Of a stretch of DNA of 64,000 nucleotides, positions 51,001 to 60,929 are shown piece by piece. The stretch covers positions 3,410,001 to 3,474,000 of the forward strand of contig NZ_JAUTBF010000001.1 of assembly GCF_030818955.1 (NCBI RefSeq), read 5' to 3'. The notes under the pieces were generated by a model. The model worked only from the letters and a program-made list of their open reading frames with translations, was not told where the DNA came from and ran no database searches. Within the stretch, counting starts at the first letter, position 1. The number at the start of each line of letters is the position of its first letter. Made by a program: the position numbers and the translations under genes. This DNA is from Microbacterium trichothecenolyticum (GTDB lineage: Bacteria; Actinomycetota; Actinomycetes; Actinomycetales; Microbacteriaceae).

Positions 51001-54000
51001 CGCCGGGTGGCCGTGGCCGTGACCGCCAACGACTCCGACCCGGACGGCGACCCGATCGCGATCGACCCCGACGGCCTCACCGTGCCCGACGGGATCACCG
51101 CCGAGGTGCTCGGCGGACGCGCGGTGCTCACCGCGCCGTCCACGCCGGGCCAGTACCCGATCACGTACACGATCACCGACTCGTACGGCGCGAAGGCGGT
51201 CGGCTCGCTCATGGTCACCGTCGACCCCGATGCACCCCCGGTCGCCCCCATCGCGCGCGACGATCGGGTGACGCCTGGACAGATCACCGCCGCGCCGACC
51301 GTCGATGTCGCCGTGCTCGAGAACGACGAAGACCCCGACGGCACCGTCGACGACCTCACCGTCAGCACGAGCGACGCGAACACGACCGTCGGTGCCAGCG
51401 GCATCCTGACGATCACTCTGCAGCCGGCGCCGCAGATCGTGCGCTACCGCGTCGACGACCCCGACGGCAAGAGCGCGCAGGCGTTCGTGTTCGTGCCGGG
51501 CCTGGCGACCCTCGTGCCCACGCTCGCCACGGCCGATCCGATCACGGTCACCAGCGGGGAGAGCGTGCAGATCGCGCTCGCCGATCACGTGCACGTGCGG
51601 CCCGACCACGAGCCGCGCGTGGCGACCGCCGACTCCGTGCGCGCCGGCCACGCCGACGGCTCCCCGCTGCTCGTCGACGAGCACACCCTCGAATACCGCT
51701 CGGCCGCGGGCTTCTTCGGGCGGGACTCGCTCGGTGTGCTGGTGACCGACGGCACCGGGCCCGACGACCCGCAGGGGCTGTCGGGGTACGTCTCGATCCC
51801 CATCAAGGTGCTGCCGGCCGAGAACCAGTCGCCGATCGTGCGCAACGCCACCGTGAACGTCGCCCCGGGCGAAGGCTCCGAGACGCTCGATCTGGCACGC
51901 CTGACCCGTGACCCCGACGACGGCGACGAGCAGAAGCTCACGTTCTCGATCGACGGCGACGTCCCCACGGGCTTCCGCGCGTCGATCTCGGGCACGAGCC
52001 TCGACGTGTCGGCCGACGCCGACGTCGCCGCCGGGACCACCGCGAGCCTGCGCGTGCTGGCCTCGGACGGCACCTCGGCCCCCGGCGCCGGCACGATCAC
52101 CCTGGCGGCGGTGGTGTCGCAACGCCCGTTCCCCGTCGCCAACGACGATGTCGTGCCGCGCGCCGACCAGGGCCGCACGACCCCCGTCGACGTGCTGGCC
52201 AACGACATCAACCCCTTCGCCGACAGGGGGCCGCTCGAGCTCATCTCGACCCGCGTCGACAGCGGACAGGGCACCGCGGCGGTCGACGGCGACCGCGTGA
52301 ACGTCACCCCCGCCGGCGACTTCACCGGCACGATGACCGTCAGCTACCGCATCGGGGATGCCACGAAGTCGGCCGACCGTCAGGTCGAAGGCCGCATCCT
52401 GCTCACCGTGCAGGGCCGCCCCGGCGCCCCCGGGACACCCACCGTCACCTCGATCCAGGACCGCACCGTCGTGCTGTCGTGGTCCACCCCCGTCAACAAC
52501 GGCTCGCCGATCACCGGCTACACCGTGACGTCTCCGCAGGGCTACACCCGCGACTGCGCGTCGACGACCTGCACCCTCGACGGGCTCACCAACGACGTCG
52601 AGTACACCTTCACCGTCGTCGCCAAAAACGCCGTCGGCACCTCCGACCCGTCGCCCTCATCGGCCCCCGCGCGCCCGGACGCGCGCCCCGACACCCCGGC
52701 CGCACCCACGCTGGTGTTCGGCGACCGCAGCCTCGCGGTGTCGTGGACCCCTCCGCGCTCGACCGGATCGCCCGTGACCTCGTACAACCTCGAGATCTCG
52801 CCCGCGCCCGCGACCGGCCCGATCCAGCGCACCGGCGTGACCGCCACGAGCCTGGTCTGGGACGGGCTGCAGAACGGCGTCGCCTACCAGGTGCGCGTGC
52901 AGGCCGTGAACCGTGCGCCCGAGCCGAGCGAGTGGAGCCCGTACTCGGCGTCGGTGGTGCCGGCGGGGGTGCCCAGTGCCCCTGGCACACCGAAGGCATC
53001 GTTCGCCCCGTCAGTGGGATCGCAGGCGCAGATCACCGTGACGTGGGCTGCTCCCGCCGACAACAACGGCGACAACGTCGCCGATTACACGGTGACCAGC
53101 AGTGGTGGCGACGGTCAGGCGCGCTCGCAGACCGTCTCGGGTACATCAGCGAACTTCTCTGTGGGTACCAGTGCCAATGAATATGCCTTCACGGTCACGG
53201 CGCGCAACAAGGCGGGATCGTCAGCACCCAGTAGCGCTTCGAGCCCCGTTCGGGCAGCGAACGCTCCCGATGCTCCCTCGGGGGTCTCGATCGAAGCGAC
53301 CGGCGTGGCCGGGCAGCTCCGCGTGCGCATCACCCCGGGCGGCTGGAACGGCAACACGCCCGGCGATGTCGAGTGGTATTGGTCGGGTACGGGCGGCGGC
53401 GCAGTGTCCGTCGAGAGCTCCAGCACCACCAGCGTCGTGGGCGTCATCGGCGGTGCATCGAACGGTGAGCTGCAGTCGGTATCGATCCGGGGCCGTTCGA
53501 AGATCACCGGCGGCGACGGCGGGTCGACGACGAGCGGCAACCAGGCCAAACCGTGGGGCCCATTGCGCGACGCGAGCGTGTCCACCCGTGTCACTGGAGA
53601 CCGCGTCTGCTTCGACTGGGACGTGTCAGGCGCTCTGAACGGTCAGGAGCTTCGATCGCTCTCGTACAACGCGGACGGCGGGGACTCGGGTACGGGCGGT
53701 GCCACCGGCTCGGCGTGCTCGGGCAGCGGTTACTACACGCAACGTTCCTTCTCGCTCACGTTCAACACCGCGGAGGGCAATTCCGGTTCGAAGTCGGCGT
53801 CCGGCCAGACAGGGTCGAACCCCAGTCGGTCGATCACGATCTGGTTCTCCGACGAGACGGTCAACGCCGGGGCATGTAATGGCCCTCTCTGCCGGGGCAT
53901 CAACGTCAAGGCGGCAGGCTTCCGACCCAACACGACCTACACCCTCGCTTACTACACCGATTGCGCTGGCCAGTACAGCGCGCAGTGCTGGGGCAGCGAT

Positions 54001-54153
54001 ACCAGCCACAACCAGCATTACGACGACCAGTACTTCACCACCAACGGTGACGGCTACTTCGAAGGCAATCCCGGACCGCGCGCATTCGGATTCCCGGGCG
54101 CGAGCGTCTGGGTCAAGACCGACGGCATCCAGTCCAACACCATCACCCGATGA
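48054..54153 (+). CDS. Giant Ig-like/FN3 surface protein with an apparent 1-nt frameshift
   Basis: Two overlapping frames join to one protein of about 2032 residues. The first starts at ATG 48054 (site GGGAGGTG) with an N-terminal membrane segment (about 17-36), a propeller-like region, then many Ig-like/cadherin-like repeats marked DSDPDGD. Near 50943 the frame changes: the run CCCCCGGG seems to have one G too many, and the other frame continues with PGFDNQPPYAVKD. Then come four FN3-like modules (about 52420-53560) and a C-terminal domain with several Cys. Length 6100 nt (3n+1) fits one inserted base. It heads the MoxR/DUF58 operon. Confidence 0.85.
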
Positions 54154-54178
54154 CGGCCCCTCACCTCAGGAGCTCACG

Positions 54179-55153
54179 ATGACCATCACACAAGAACAGA
54201 CCACCTGGTTCGCCGACACGTTCCAGAAGCTCAGCGACAACGTCGGGCTCGCCGTCCTCGGCAAGCCCGGGGTCGTCCGGCTCGTGCTCACGGCGTTCCT
54301 CGCCGAGGGGCACGTGCTGCTCGAAGATGCACCGGGAACGGGCAAGACCCAGCTCGCCAAGGCCATCGCGGCGACCGTGCAGGGCACGAACAGCCGCATC
54401 CAGTTCACCCCCGATCTGCTGCCCTCCGACGTCACGGGCACGGTCATCTACGCGCAGAAGACCGGCGAGTTCCAGTTCCGCCAGGGGCCGATCTTCGCCT
54501 CGATCGTGCTGGCCGACGAGATCAACCGCGCATCGCCCAAGACCCAGTCGGCGCTGCTCGAGGTCATGGAAGAGGGGCGCGTCACCGTCGATGGAACCGC
54601 GTACCCGGTGGGGCGGCCGTTCCTGGTGATCGCGACGCAGAACCCCATCGAGCAGGCGGGCACGTACAAGCTGCCCGAGGCGCAGCTCGACCGCTTCCTC
54701 GTCAAGACGAGCATCGGCTATCCCGATCTCGAGGCCGCCGAGCGCATCCTCTCGGGCGCCGCCGTCAAGGATCGCTCGGCGAGCCTCACCTCGATCATCA
54801 CGACGCAGATGGTGGCCGAGATCTCCGAGATGCTCACCGGGGTGCACGTCGATCCGGCGGTGCTGCGCTACACCGCGCAGTTGGCCGAAGAGACCCGCAA
54901 CGACCCGAGCACGCGTCTGGGCGTCTCGGTGCGCGGAACCCTCGCGATGGTGCGGGCGGCGAAGGTGTGGGCGGCCTCCGACGGCCGCGCGTACGTCATC
55001 CCCGACGACATCAAGGCCCTCGCCGCACCCGTGTGGGAGCACCGCATCGTGCTCGACCCGGAGGCCGAGTTCGCCGGCGCCACGGCGGCCGGCGTCGTCG
55101 GTCGTGCCCTGGCCGAGGTCGCCGCTCCCCAGTCGAGGTCGTCGGCGGCATGA
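54179..55153 (+). CDS. MoxR-family AAA+ ATPase
   Basis: The 324-residue protein has Walker A EDAPGTGKTQLAKA, Walker B ASIVLADEINRASPKTQSALLEVMEE, sensor-1 LVIATQNPIEQAGTYKLPEAQLDRF and the typical GVSVRGTLAMVRAAKVWA end. MoxR ATPases act as chaperones for metal or cell-surface protein maturation together with DUF58 and VWA proteins. ATG 54179 follows CAGGAGCTCACG. It overlaps the DUF58 gene by 4 bp. Confidence 0.93.
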   Translation: MTITQEQTTWFADTFQKLSDNVGLAVLGKPGVVRLVLTAFLAEGHVLLEDAPGTGKTQLAKAIAATVQGTNSRIQFTPDLLPSDVTGTVIYAQKTGEFQFRQGPIFASIVLADEINRASPKTQSALLEVMEEGRVTVDGTAYPVGRPFLVIATQNPIEQAGTYKLPEAQLDRFLVKTSIGYPDLEAAERILSGAAVKDRSASLTSIITTQMVAEISEMLTGVHVDPAVLRYTAQLAEETRNDPSTRLGVSVRGTLAMVRAAKVWAASDGRAYVIPDDIKALAAPVWEHRIVLDPEAEFAGATAAGVVGRALAEVAAPQSRSSAA

Positions 55154-56367
55154 ACCTGCGCCGTCCGCTCTCGCACGTCGGCGAGCTGTCCTCGAAGGTC
55201 GGACGCGTCGTCGTGCCCCGCGCGCGCATCGCGTCGGCTCTGGGATGGACGCTGGTGGCGGTTGCGGCGGCGGCCGGCACCATCGGCTTCGCCCTGGGCT
55301 GGGCAGAGCTGGTGGCGCTCGCCTTGGGCGCGACGGCCATCCTGCTCGTCGCGGTTCCGTTCGTGATCGTGCGGCCCGTCTACGACGTGCGCATCGAGCT
55401 CGCCGCGCACCGCGTGCGCGTGGGCGAGCGGGCGGTGGGACGGCTCGTGGTCACGGGCGCCGGCAGACGCACCTCGCCGGCCACGCGCGTCGAGCTGCCG
55501 GTCGGTGTGGCCAGGGCGGAGTTCCGGATGCCGCGCCTGGCGCCCGGCATCGAGCACGACGAACTGTTCTCGGTGCCGACCCACCGTCGTGCGGTGCTGA
55601 CGCTGGGCCCGGTGACATCGGTGCGCAGCGACCCCCTGGGAGCGCTTCGCCGAGAGGTGGCGTGGACCGAGCCGGAACTGCTGTACGTGCACCCCCGTGT
55701 GATCGCCCTCGACAGCGAGACCACCGGCATCCTGCGCGATCTCGAGGGTCTGCCCACCAGCGACCTCGCCGATGACGACATGTCGTTCCACGCGTTGCGC
55801 GAGTACGCCTCCGGCGACGACCTGCGCCACGTGCACTGGATGTCGACGGCGCGTACGCAGCGGCTCATGATCCGTCAGTTCGAGCAGACCCGTCGTTCAC
55901 ACCTGCTTCTCGTGCTCTCGAGCGATCTCGACGACTACGCGAACGACGACGAGTTCGAGCTCGCAGTCTCGACGGTGGGATCGATCGGGCTGGCGGCTCT
56001 GCGCGGCGGCAAGGACATGACCGTGATCACCCATGACGGCACTCTCGCCTCGCGGGGAGCGCGCGGGTTCCTCGACGCCCTCTCGGGTCTGGAGGCGCGT
56101 TCGCGGGCGGCGGGACTGACCGCTCCGGCCCGGGCGATCGCGGCGGCGGCGCCGGGGGCGTCGGTGGTCGTGTTCGTCACCGGAGGGGCCGGCCCGCTGG
56201 CCGACCTGCGCGCGGCGTCGCTGCGCGCGCCGATCACGGCTCGTACGGTCGCGGTGCGCGCAGCGGGGAGCGAGCCCGCGGCTCGTCGCGCGATCGGCGA
56301 CCTCGCGTTCGTCGACGTGCCCGAGCTCGAGGCGTTGCCGCAGGCGATGCGGGCGGTGTCCGAATGA
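55150..56367 (+). CDS. DUF58-family membrane protein
   Basis: The 405-residue protein has two N-terminal membrane segments (about residues 28-75), a beta-rich middle and a DUF58 motif: LREYASGDDLRHVHWMSTARTQRLMIRQFE (residues about 210-240), followed by a VWA-like fold. DUF58 proteins accompany MoxR ATPases and probably act at the membrane as their clients. It overlaps moxR and the transglutaminase-like gene by 4 bp each. Confidence 0.9.
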   Translation: MNLRRPLSHVGELSSKVGRVVVPRARIASALGWTLVAVAAAAGTIGFALGWAELVALALGATAILLVAVPFVIVRPVYDVRIELAAHRVRVGERAVGRLVVTGAGRRTSPATRVELPVGVARAEFRMPRLAPGIEHDELFSVPTHRRAVLTLGPVTSVRSDPLGALRREVAWTEPELLYVHPRVIALDSETTGILRDLEGLPTSDLADDDMSFHALREYASGDDLRHVHWMSTARTQRLMIRQFEQTRRSHLLLVLSSDLDDYANDDEFELAVSTVGSIGLAALRGGKDMTVITHDGTLASRGARGFLDALSGLEARSRAAGLTAPARAIAAAAPGASVVVFVTGGAGPLADLRAASLRAPITARTVAVRAAGSEPAARRAIGDLAFVDVPELEALPQAMRAVSE

Positions 56368-58709
56368 CGCGGCGATGGGCGGTGGATGCCGCGGTCATGC
56401 TGGCGCTGTGCGCCGTGGCCCTCGTGCCGCTGTCGTCGGCCTACGGCGATGTCGCCTTCTGGGTGGCAGGTGGCGGTGGGTTGCTCGTGGGCGCGGCCAT
56501 CGCCGTGGTGGCGGCGGTGCGGCGATGGGCCGTGATCCTGGTCGCGGCGGCTCTGGTCGTGGCGTACTTCCTCGTCGGGGGAGCACTGGTGTTCCCCTCC
56601 CGCTCGCTGCTCGGGTTCGTTCCCACCGTCGATGTGCTCGTCTCGCTGGCCACCGGCACGGTGCGGGTGTGGAAGGAGTCGGTGACGCTGCCGACCCCCT
56701 TCGCCGGCGTCGAGACGATGTCGGTCCTGCCGCTGATCCTGGGGCTTCTGGCCGGCAGCATCGCCGTCTCGTTCGCGGTGCGGCTGCGTCGTTTCGCGCT
56801 GGCGCTGATCGTCCCGGGCGCCCTGCTGCTGGCATCCGTGGCCCTGTCGACGTTCGACAGCGCCTTTCCGGTCGCCGTCGGCGCGCTGTTCGGCGCGATC
56901 GCCCTCGGATGGGCGGTGTGGAGATCGCGTCTGGCGGCGGCGGAGCGGCACGCGGCGACCGCCGACGTTCCTTCTTCGTCAGGCACCCTGGGGATCGTCG
57001 CCGCCCTGACGGTCGTCGCCGTCGTCGGCGGTGCCGCGACGGTCGGCGCGGCCGCATCGTCGCTCACGCCCCTCGCAGACCGGCAGGTCGTGCGCGATCG
57101 CGTCGTGCCGCCGTTGGAGCTGCATGACTACGCCTCACCGCTCACGGCGTTCCGCAAGTACGTGAAAGACGACGGCGAGGAGCCGCTGTTCTCGGTGACC
57201 GGGCTCCCCGAGGGGGCGCGCGTGCGCCTGGCGGCCCTCGACCTGTACGACGGCATGGTCTATTCGGTGTCGGGCTCGGGCTCGGGAGCGGGCACGTTCG
57301 CCCGCGTCGGGCGCCGCATCGCCGCCCCGGTCCAAGGATCGGCGGCGCACGTCACCGTGAAGGTGGGAACGCTGTCGGGCGTCTGGTTGCCGACGGTCGG
57401 CTCGCTCACCGCGATCGGCTTCAACGGAACGGATGCCGTCGACCACGACGCCGCCGTGCACTACAACGTCGCGTCGTCGACCGCCGTGGTGACGACCGGC
57501 GTCGCCGAGGGCGACACGTACGAGTTCGACGCGGTACTGCCCGCGACGCCCAGCGACGAGCAGCTGGCGTCGGCGTCGATCTCGAACGTGACGACACCGG
57601 CACCGGAGCGCGTGCCTGACGACCTGCTGGCGGCCATGGACGCCGCCGTCTCGGGCGCGGCGACTCCCCTCGAGCAGATCCGCGCGGTGCAGGCGTACCT
57701 GCAGACCGAGGGGTTCTTCTCGCACGGTCTCGAGGGCGAGGTGGCGTCTCGGTCGGGACACGGCCTGGCGCGCGAGGGCGAACTGTTCTCGCAGCCGCAG
57801 ATGATCGGCGACGACGAGCAGTACGCCGTGGCGATGGCGCTGATGGTGTCGCAGCTCGGACTTCCGGTGCGCGTGGTCATGGGCTTCTCGGGCGAGAACA
57901 CGGGCCTGTCCGGTGGCACCGTCGATGTCACCGGGAAGCAGTTGCACGCCTGGGTCGAGGTCCCCTTCGACGGCTACGGCTGGGTGCCGTTCTGGGCCAC
58001 CCCCGCCGAAGACAAGGTTCCCCAGCAGCAGACGCCCGAGAAGCGCCAGAAGCCGCGCGTGCAGGTGGCGCAGCCGCCCGACCAGCCGCAGGAACCGGCG
58101 GAGTTGCCGCCGGCACCGCCCGTCGAAGACGCCCATAGCAGCGACCGGCCGGCCGATCTCGGCTGGCTGTGGGGCCTGCTGCAGGTCACGGGGTGGTCGC
58201 TGGCGGCGGTGGCGCTGCTGTTCGGACCCTCGATCGTCCTCGGCGCCCTGCGTGCCCGTCGCCGGCGCGGTCGCGCCCGCGCCGCCGACGCCGTCGAGCG
58301 GGTCGGTGGCGGATGGGCCGAGCTGATCGACACGGCCCGCGACGCGGGCGCCCCGATCCGCCGGGGCGCGACGCGGCGCGAGCAGGGTGCCGCCCTCGAC
58401 GAGCGGTTCCCCGAGACGGGTGCCGGAGCGCTGGCGGTGCGAGCGGATGCCGCCGTCTTCGGCGCGGGAACGATCGGCCCCGACGAGGTCGAGGCCTATT
58501 GGGCCGATGTCGCCTCGGCGTCGCGCGGGCTCGGCCGGAGTCTGTCGTGGCGTCGCCGCGTGCGCGCGCGCCTGTTCCCGACGTCGGTCTGGGTGGAGGT
58601 GCGGGCGCGTCTCGCCCTCGGCCGTCTCGTACGTGGCGGTCTCGCGCGCGGGCGTTCCCTGCTCGGCCGTGTTCTGCGCGCACCTCGGAAGAAAGAGGCC
58701 GGCTCATGA
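56364..58709 (+). CDS. TgpA-like transglutaminase-fold membrane protein without the catalytic triad
   Basis: The 781-residue protein has about six N-terminal membrane segments, a transglutaminase-like domain (about residues 420-560), a Pro/Gln-rich stretch, another membrane segment (about 607-630) and a C-terminal cytoplasmic DUF4129-like part. In the core, GDDEQYAVAMALM corresponds to the family pattern GxCEQFA, so the nucleophile Cys is Asp484; His528 in LHAWVEV is kept; the expected Asp in FDPTP is Trp544 (PFWATP). It is therefore probably a non-enzymatic member. It overlaps DUF58 and PP2C genes by 4 bp. Confidence 0.88.
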   Translation: MTRRWAVDAAVMLALCAVALVPLSSAYGDVAFWVAGGGGLLVGAAIAVVAAVRRWAVILVAAALVVAYFLVGGALVFPSRSLLGFVPTVDVLVSLATGTVRVWKESVTLPTPFAGVETMSVLPLILGLLAGSIAVSFAVRLRRFALALIVPGALLLASVALSTFDSAFPVAVGALFGAIALGWAVWRSRLAAAERHAATADVPSSSGTLGIVAALTVVAVVGGAATVGAAASSLTPLADRQVVRDRVVPPLELHDYASPLTAFRKYVKDDGEEPLFSVTGLPEGARVRLAALDLYDGMVYSVSGSGSGAGTFARVGRRIAAPVQGSAAHVTVKVGTLSGVWLPTVGSLTAIGFNGTDAVDHDAAVHYNVASSTAVVTTGVAEGDTYEFDAVLPATPSDEQLASASISNVTTPAPERVPDDLLAAMDAAVSGAATPLEQIRAVQAYLQTEGFFSHGLEGEVASRSGHGLAREGELFSQPQMIGDDEQYAVAMALMVSQLGLPVRVVMGFSGENTGLSGGTVDVTGKQLHAWVEVPFDGYGWVPFWATPAEDKVPQQQTPEKRQKPRVQVAQPPDQPQEPAELPPAPPVEDAHSSDRPADLGWLWGLLQVTGWSLAAVALLFGPSIVLGALRARRRRGRARAADAVERVGGGWAELIDTARDAGAPIRRGATRREQGAALDERFPETGAGALAVRADAAVFGAGTIGPDEVEAYWADVASASRGLGRSLSWRRRVRARLFPTSVWVEVRARLALGRLVRGGLARGRSLLGRVLRAPRKKEAGS

Positions 58710-59515
58710 CGGTGGCCATGGAGGTGAGCTGGGGCGCGTGCTCCGACACGGGCGTGCGCCGCGCGGCGAACGAAGACGCCTACCTCGCCGGAACCCCCGT
58801 GTTCCTCGTCGCCGACGGTATGGGCGGGCACGTCGGGGGAGCCGAGGCCAGCGCCCGCGCTCTCGACGGCTTCCGCGAGCTCGTCGGCGCGCACGCCACC
58901 GACGTCGACACCGTGCGTGCGGCGTTCGCGCGCGCCGTGGCCCGCGTCGACGAGATCCCGCGGGGGACGACGGCGCCCGGCACGACGCTGTCGGGGGTGA
59001 TCGTGTGCGAGGAGCGGGGCGTTCCCCATTGGCTCGTGCTCAACATCGGTGACTCCCGCACCTACCGCTTCGCCGCCGGCGCGCTCGAGCAGGTCAGCAT
59101 CGACCACTCGGCCGTGCAGTCGCTGGTCGACGACGGCGTTCTCTCGATCGCCGAGGCTGAACGGCATCCCCACCGCCACGTCATCACGCGCGCGGTCGGA
59201 GCCGGCTCGTCGGGCCAACCCGACTACTGGCTCTTCCCCGTCGGGCATCACGACCGCATCCTGGTCTGCTCCGACGGGCTGTCGAAAGAGGTCCCGGCCG
59301 AGGTCATCAGCGCGATCCTCGCCGTCGAAGACACGGCATCCGCAGCCGCAGCGCGTCTGGTGCGCGAGGCCCTGGAGCGCGGAGGACGCGACAACGTCAC
59401 GGTCGTGGTCGTCGATGCCCGGCTCGACACGCGCGCGGGCGACGTCGACGACATCGATGAAGACACCGTTCCCCGATCGAATCCTGCCGAGGAGGCCCAC
59501 CGTGTCGAGCTATGA
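58706..59515 (+). CDS. PP2C-family Ser/Thr protein phosphatase
   Basis: The 269-residue cytoplasmic protein has the metal-binding and catalytic motifs of PP2C: RRAANEDAYL, VADGMGGHVGG, NIGDSRTYRF, VCSDGLSKEV and GGRDNVTVVVVDA. It would reverse phosphorylation by the kinase encoded two genes downstream. It overlaps the FHA gene, whose GTG start lies 14 bp before its stop. Confidence 0.94.
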   Translation: MTVAMEVSWGACSDTGVRRAANEDAYLAGTPVFLVADGMGGHVGGAEASARALDGFRELVGAHATDVDTVRAAFARAVARVDEIPRGTTAPGTTLSGVIVCEERGVPHWLVLNIGDSRTYRFAAGALEQVSIDHSAVQSLVDDGVLSIAEAERHPHRHVITRAVGAGSSGQPDYWLFPVGHHDRILVCSDGLSKEVPAEVISAILAVEDTASAAAARLVREALERGGRDNVTVVVVDARLDTRAGDVDDIDEDTVPRSNPAEEAHRVEL

Positions 59516-60929
59516 GTCCGGTGCGGCATGGGCGGGTGTCTCTCCGGGAGGAGCCGTGCTCATCGACCAAGAGGCGTCGCTCGACGTGGTCGAGCGCGTG
59601 TGGCGAGCCCTGGGCGGTGTGAGCGGTGACCCCCTCGGGGCCGCTCTGGGCGTGCTCGTCGAGACGTTCGGCGTGACGGCGCTGCCGTCGTTCGCCCTGG
59701 CGACGATGGCTCAGAACGGTGCCCGCGCGGTCGTGCGCGGCCGTTTCGATGCCCGGATCGTCGGGGGTGCGCATGCCGACGAGGTGGTGCAGGCCGAGGG
59801 TGCCAGCTTCTGGGCCGAGCGCCACGTCGACGAGGCGACCGGGATCGTCTTGCGCGCTGCCGGTACGACGGGTGCGGCAGTGCTTCCGCTCGTGGACGGG
59901 GTCGTCCGCGCGGCTGCCGTGGTGATCGGCGAGGCGGCGGAGCGGCCGGAAGCGCCCGTGCGTCCGGCGCCGACGAAAGAGCTCCCGGCTGCCGAGGCGG
60001 TTCCGTCCACGCCGGCGCCGATGTCGTCGGCATCCGTCCCGCCCGTCGATGCGGCTGACGCGCCCGGCGCCGATGGGGGTCACGCGCCCGTCGCGTTCGA
60101 GCCCGACACCGAGCCCGCCGTCGAGCCGTCGGTGCCCCCGACGCAGGAGCAGTCGATCCCGGTCGTCGACGACGCGCCCGTCGCGTTCGAGCCCGCGTCG
60201 CCGTCCGCGGCACTCGGGGTCGCGAGCGGGGGCGAGACCCTGCCGCCGAACGAGTCGACCTTCTCGTTCACCGCCGGTCCCGTCCCCGCCGACCCGGTGA
60301 CCGCCTCGCCGCTGCCGGTCGAAGAGGGCACCACCGCGTACGACGATCTGATCTTCGGCCTCACCCGCGCCGCGACCGTCGAAGACGCGGCCGTCCGCGC
60401 ACCCGAAGACACGCCCGCGTCGCCGTCGCCCATCGGCGCGATGCCACCCGCCGGGGCGATTGCTGCGGCCCCGGTGGATGCCGTGAGCCTCGGCGACCAC
60501 GACGGATTGACCGTCTCGGCCGAGCAGCTGCAGGCGCTGCGCGCGCAACGTGCTGGCACGCCTGCCGTTTCCCTGCCCGGTGCGTCGACGTCGGAGGTCG
60601 TGCTCGTCGCATCCACCGGCGCCCGCGCCGTGCTCGACCGGGGAGCTGTCGTGGGGGTGCGCCCGAGCGCGGTGCGCGCGACCGGGGTCATCCCGCACCT
60701 CATCGCGGTTCCGAGCCCGTCGGGGGAGATCTCTCGCCGGCACCTCGAGATCCGCGTCGAGGCCTCTCACATCCTCGCCGTCGATCTCGACTCGACCAAC
60801 GGCACGCGCCTGCTGCGCGTCGGCGCCGAGCCCGTTCGCCTGCACCCGGGCGCGGCGACGCTGCTGGTCGACGGCGACCGGCTCGACCTGGGCGACGGCG
60901 TCGAGCTGTCGTTCGAGGGACTCCGATGA
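59502..60929 (+). CDS. FHA-domain protein with long disordered linker
   Basis: The 475-residue protein begins with an about 130-residue globular region, then a long Pro/Ala/Val/Glu-rich linker and a C-terminal FHA domain (about residues 385-475): VGVRPSAVRA, EISRRHLEIRV (SxxH), LDSTNGTRLLRVG (NG). FHA domains bind phosphothreonine peptides. It starts at GTG 59502 with a GAGGAGG site inside the phosphatase gene. It is the likely phospho-reader of the pathway. Confidence 0.88.
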   Translation: MSSYESGAAWAGVSPGGAVLIDQEASLDVVERVWRALGGVSGDPLGAALGVLVETFGVTALPSFALATMAQNGARAVVRGRFDARIVGGAHADEVVQAEGASFWAERHVDEATGIVLRAAGTTGAAVLPLVDGVVRAAAVVIGEAAERPEAPVRPAPTKELPAAEAVPSTPAPMSSASVPPVDAADAPGADGGHAPVAFEPDTEPAVEPSVPPTQEQSIPVVDDAPVAFEPASPSAALGVASGGETLPPNESTFSFTAGPVPADPVTASPLPVEEGTTAYDDLIFGLTRAATVEDAAVRAPEDTPASPSPIGAMPPAGAIAAAPVDAVSLGDHDGLTVSAEQLQALRAQRAGTPAVSLPGASTSEVVLVASTGARAVLDRGAVVGVRPSAVRATGVIPHLIAVPSPSGEISRRHLEIRVEASHILAVDLDSTNGTRLLRVGAEPVRLHPGAATLLVDGDRLDLGDGVELSFEGLR

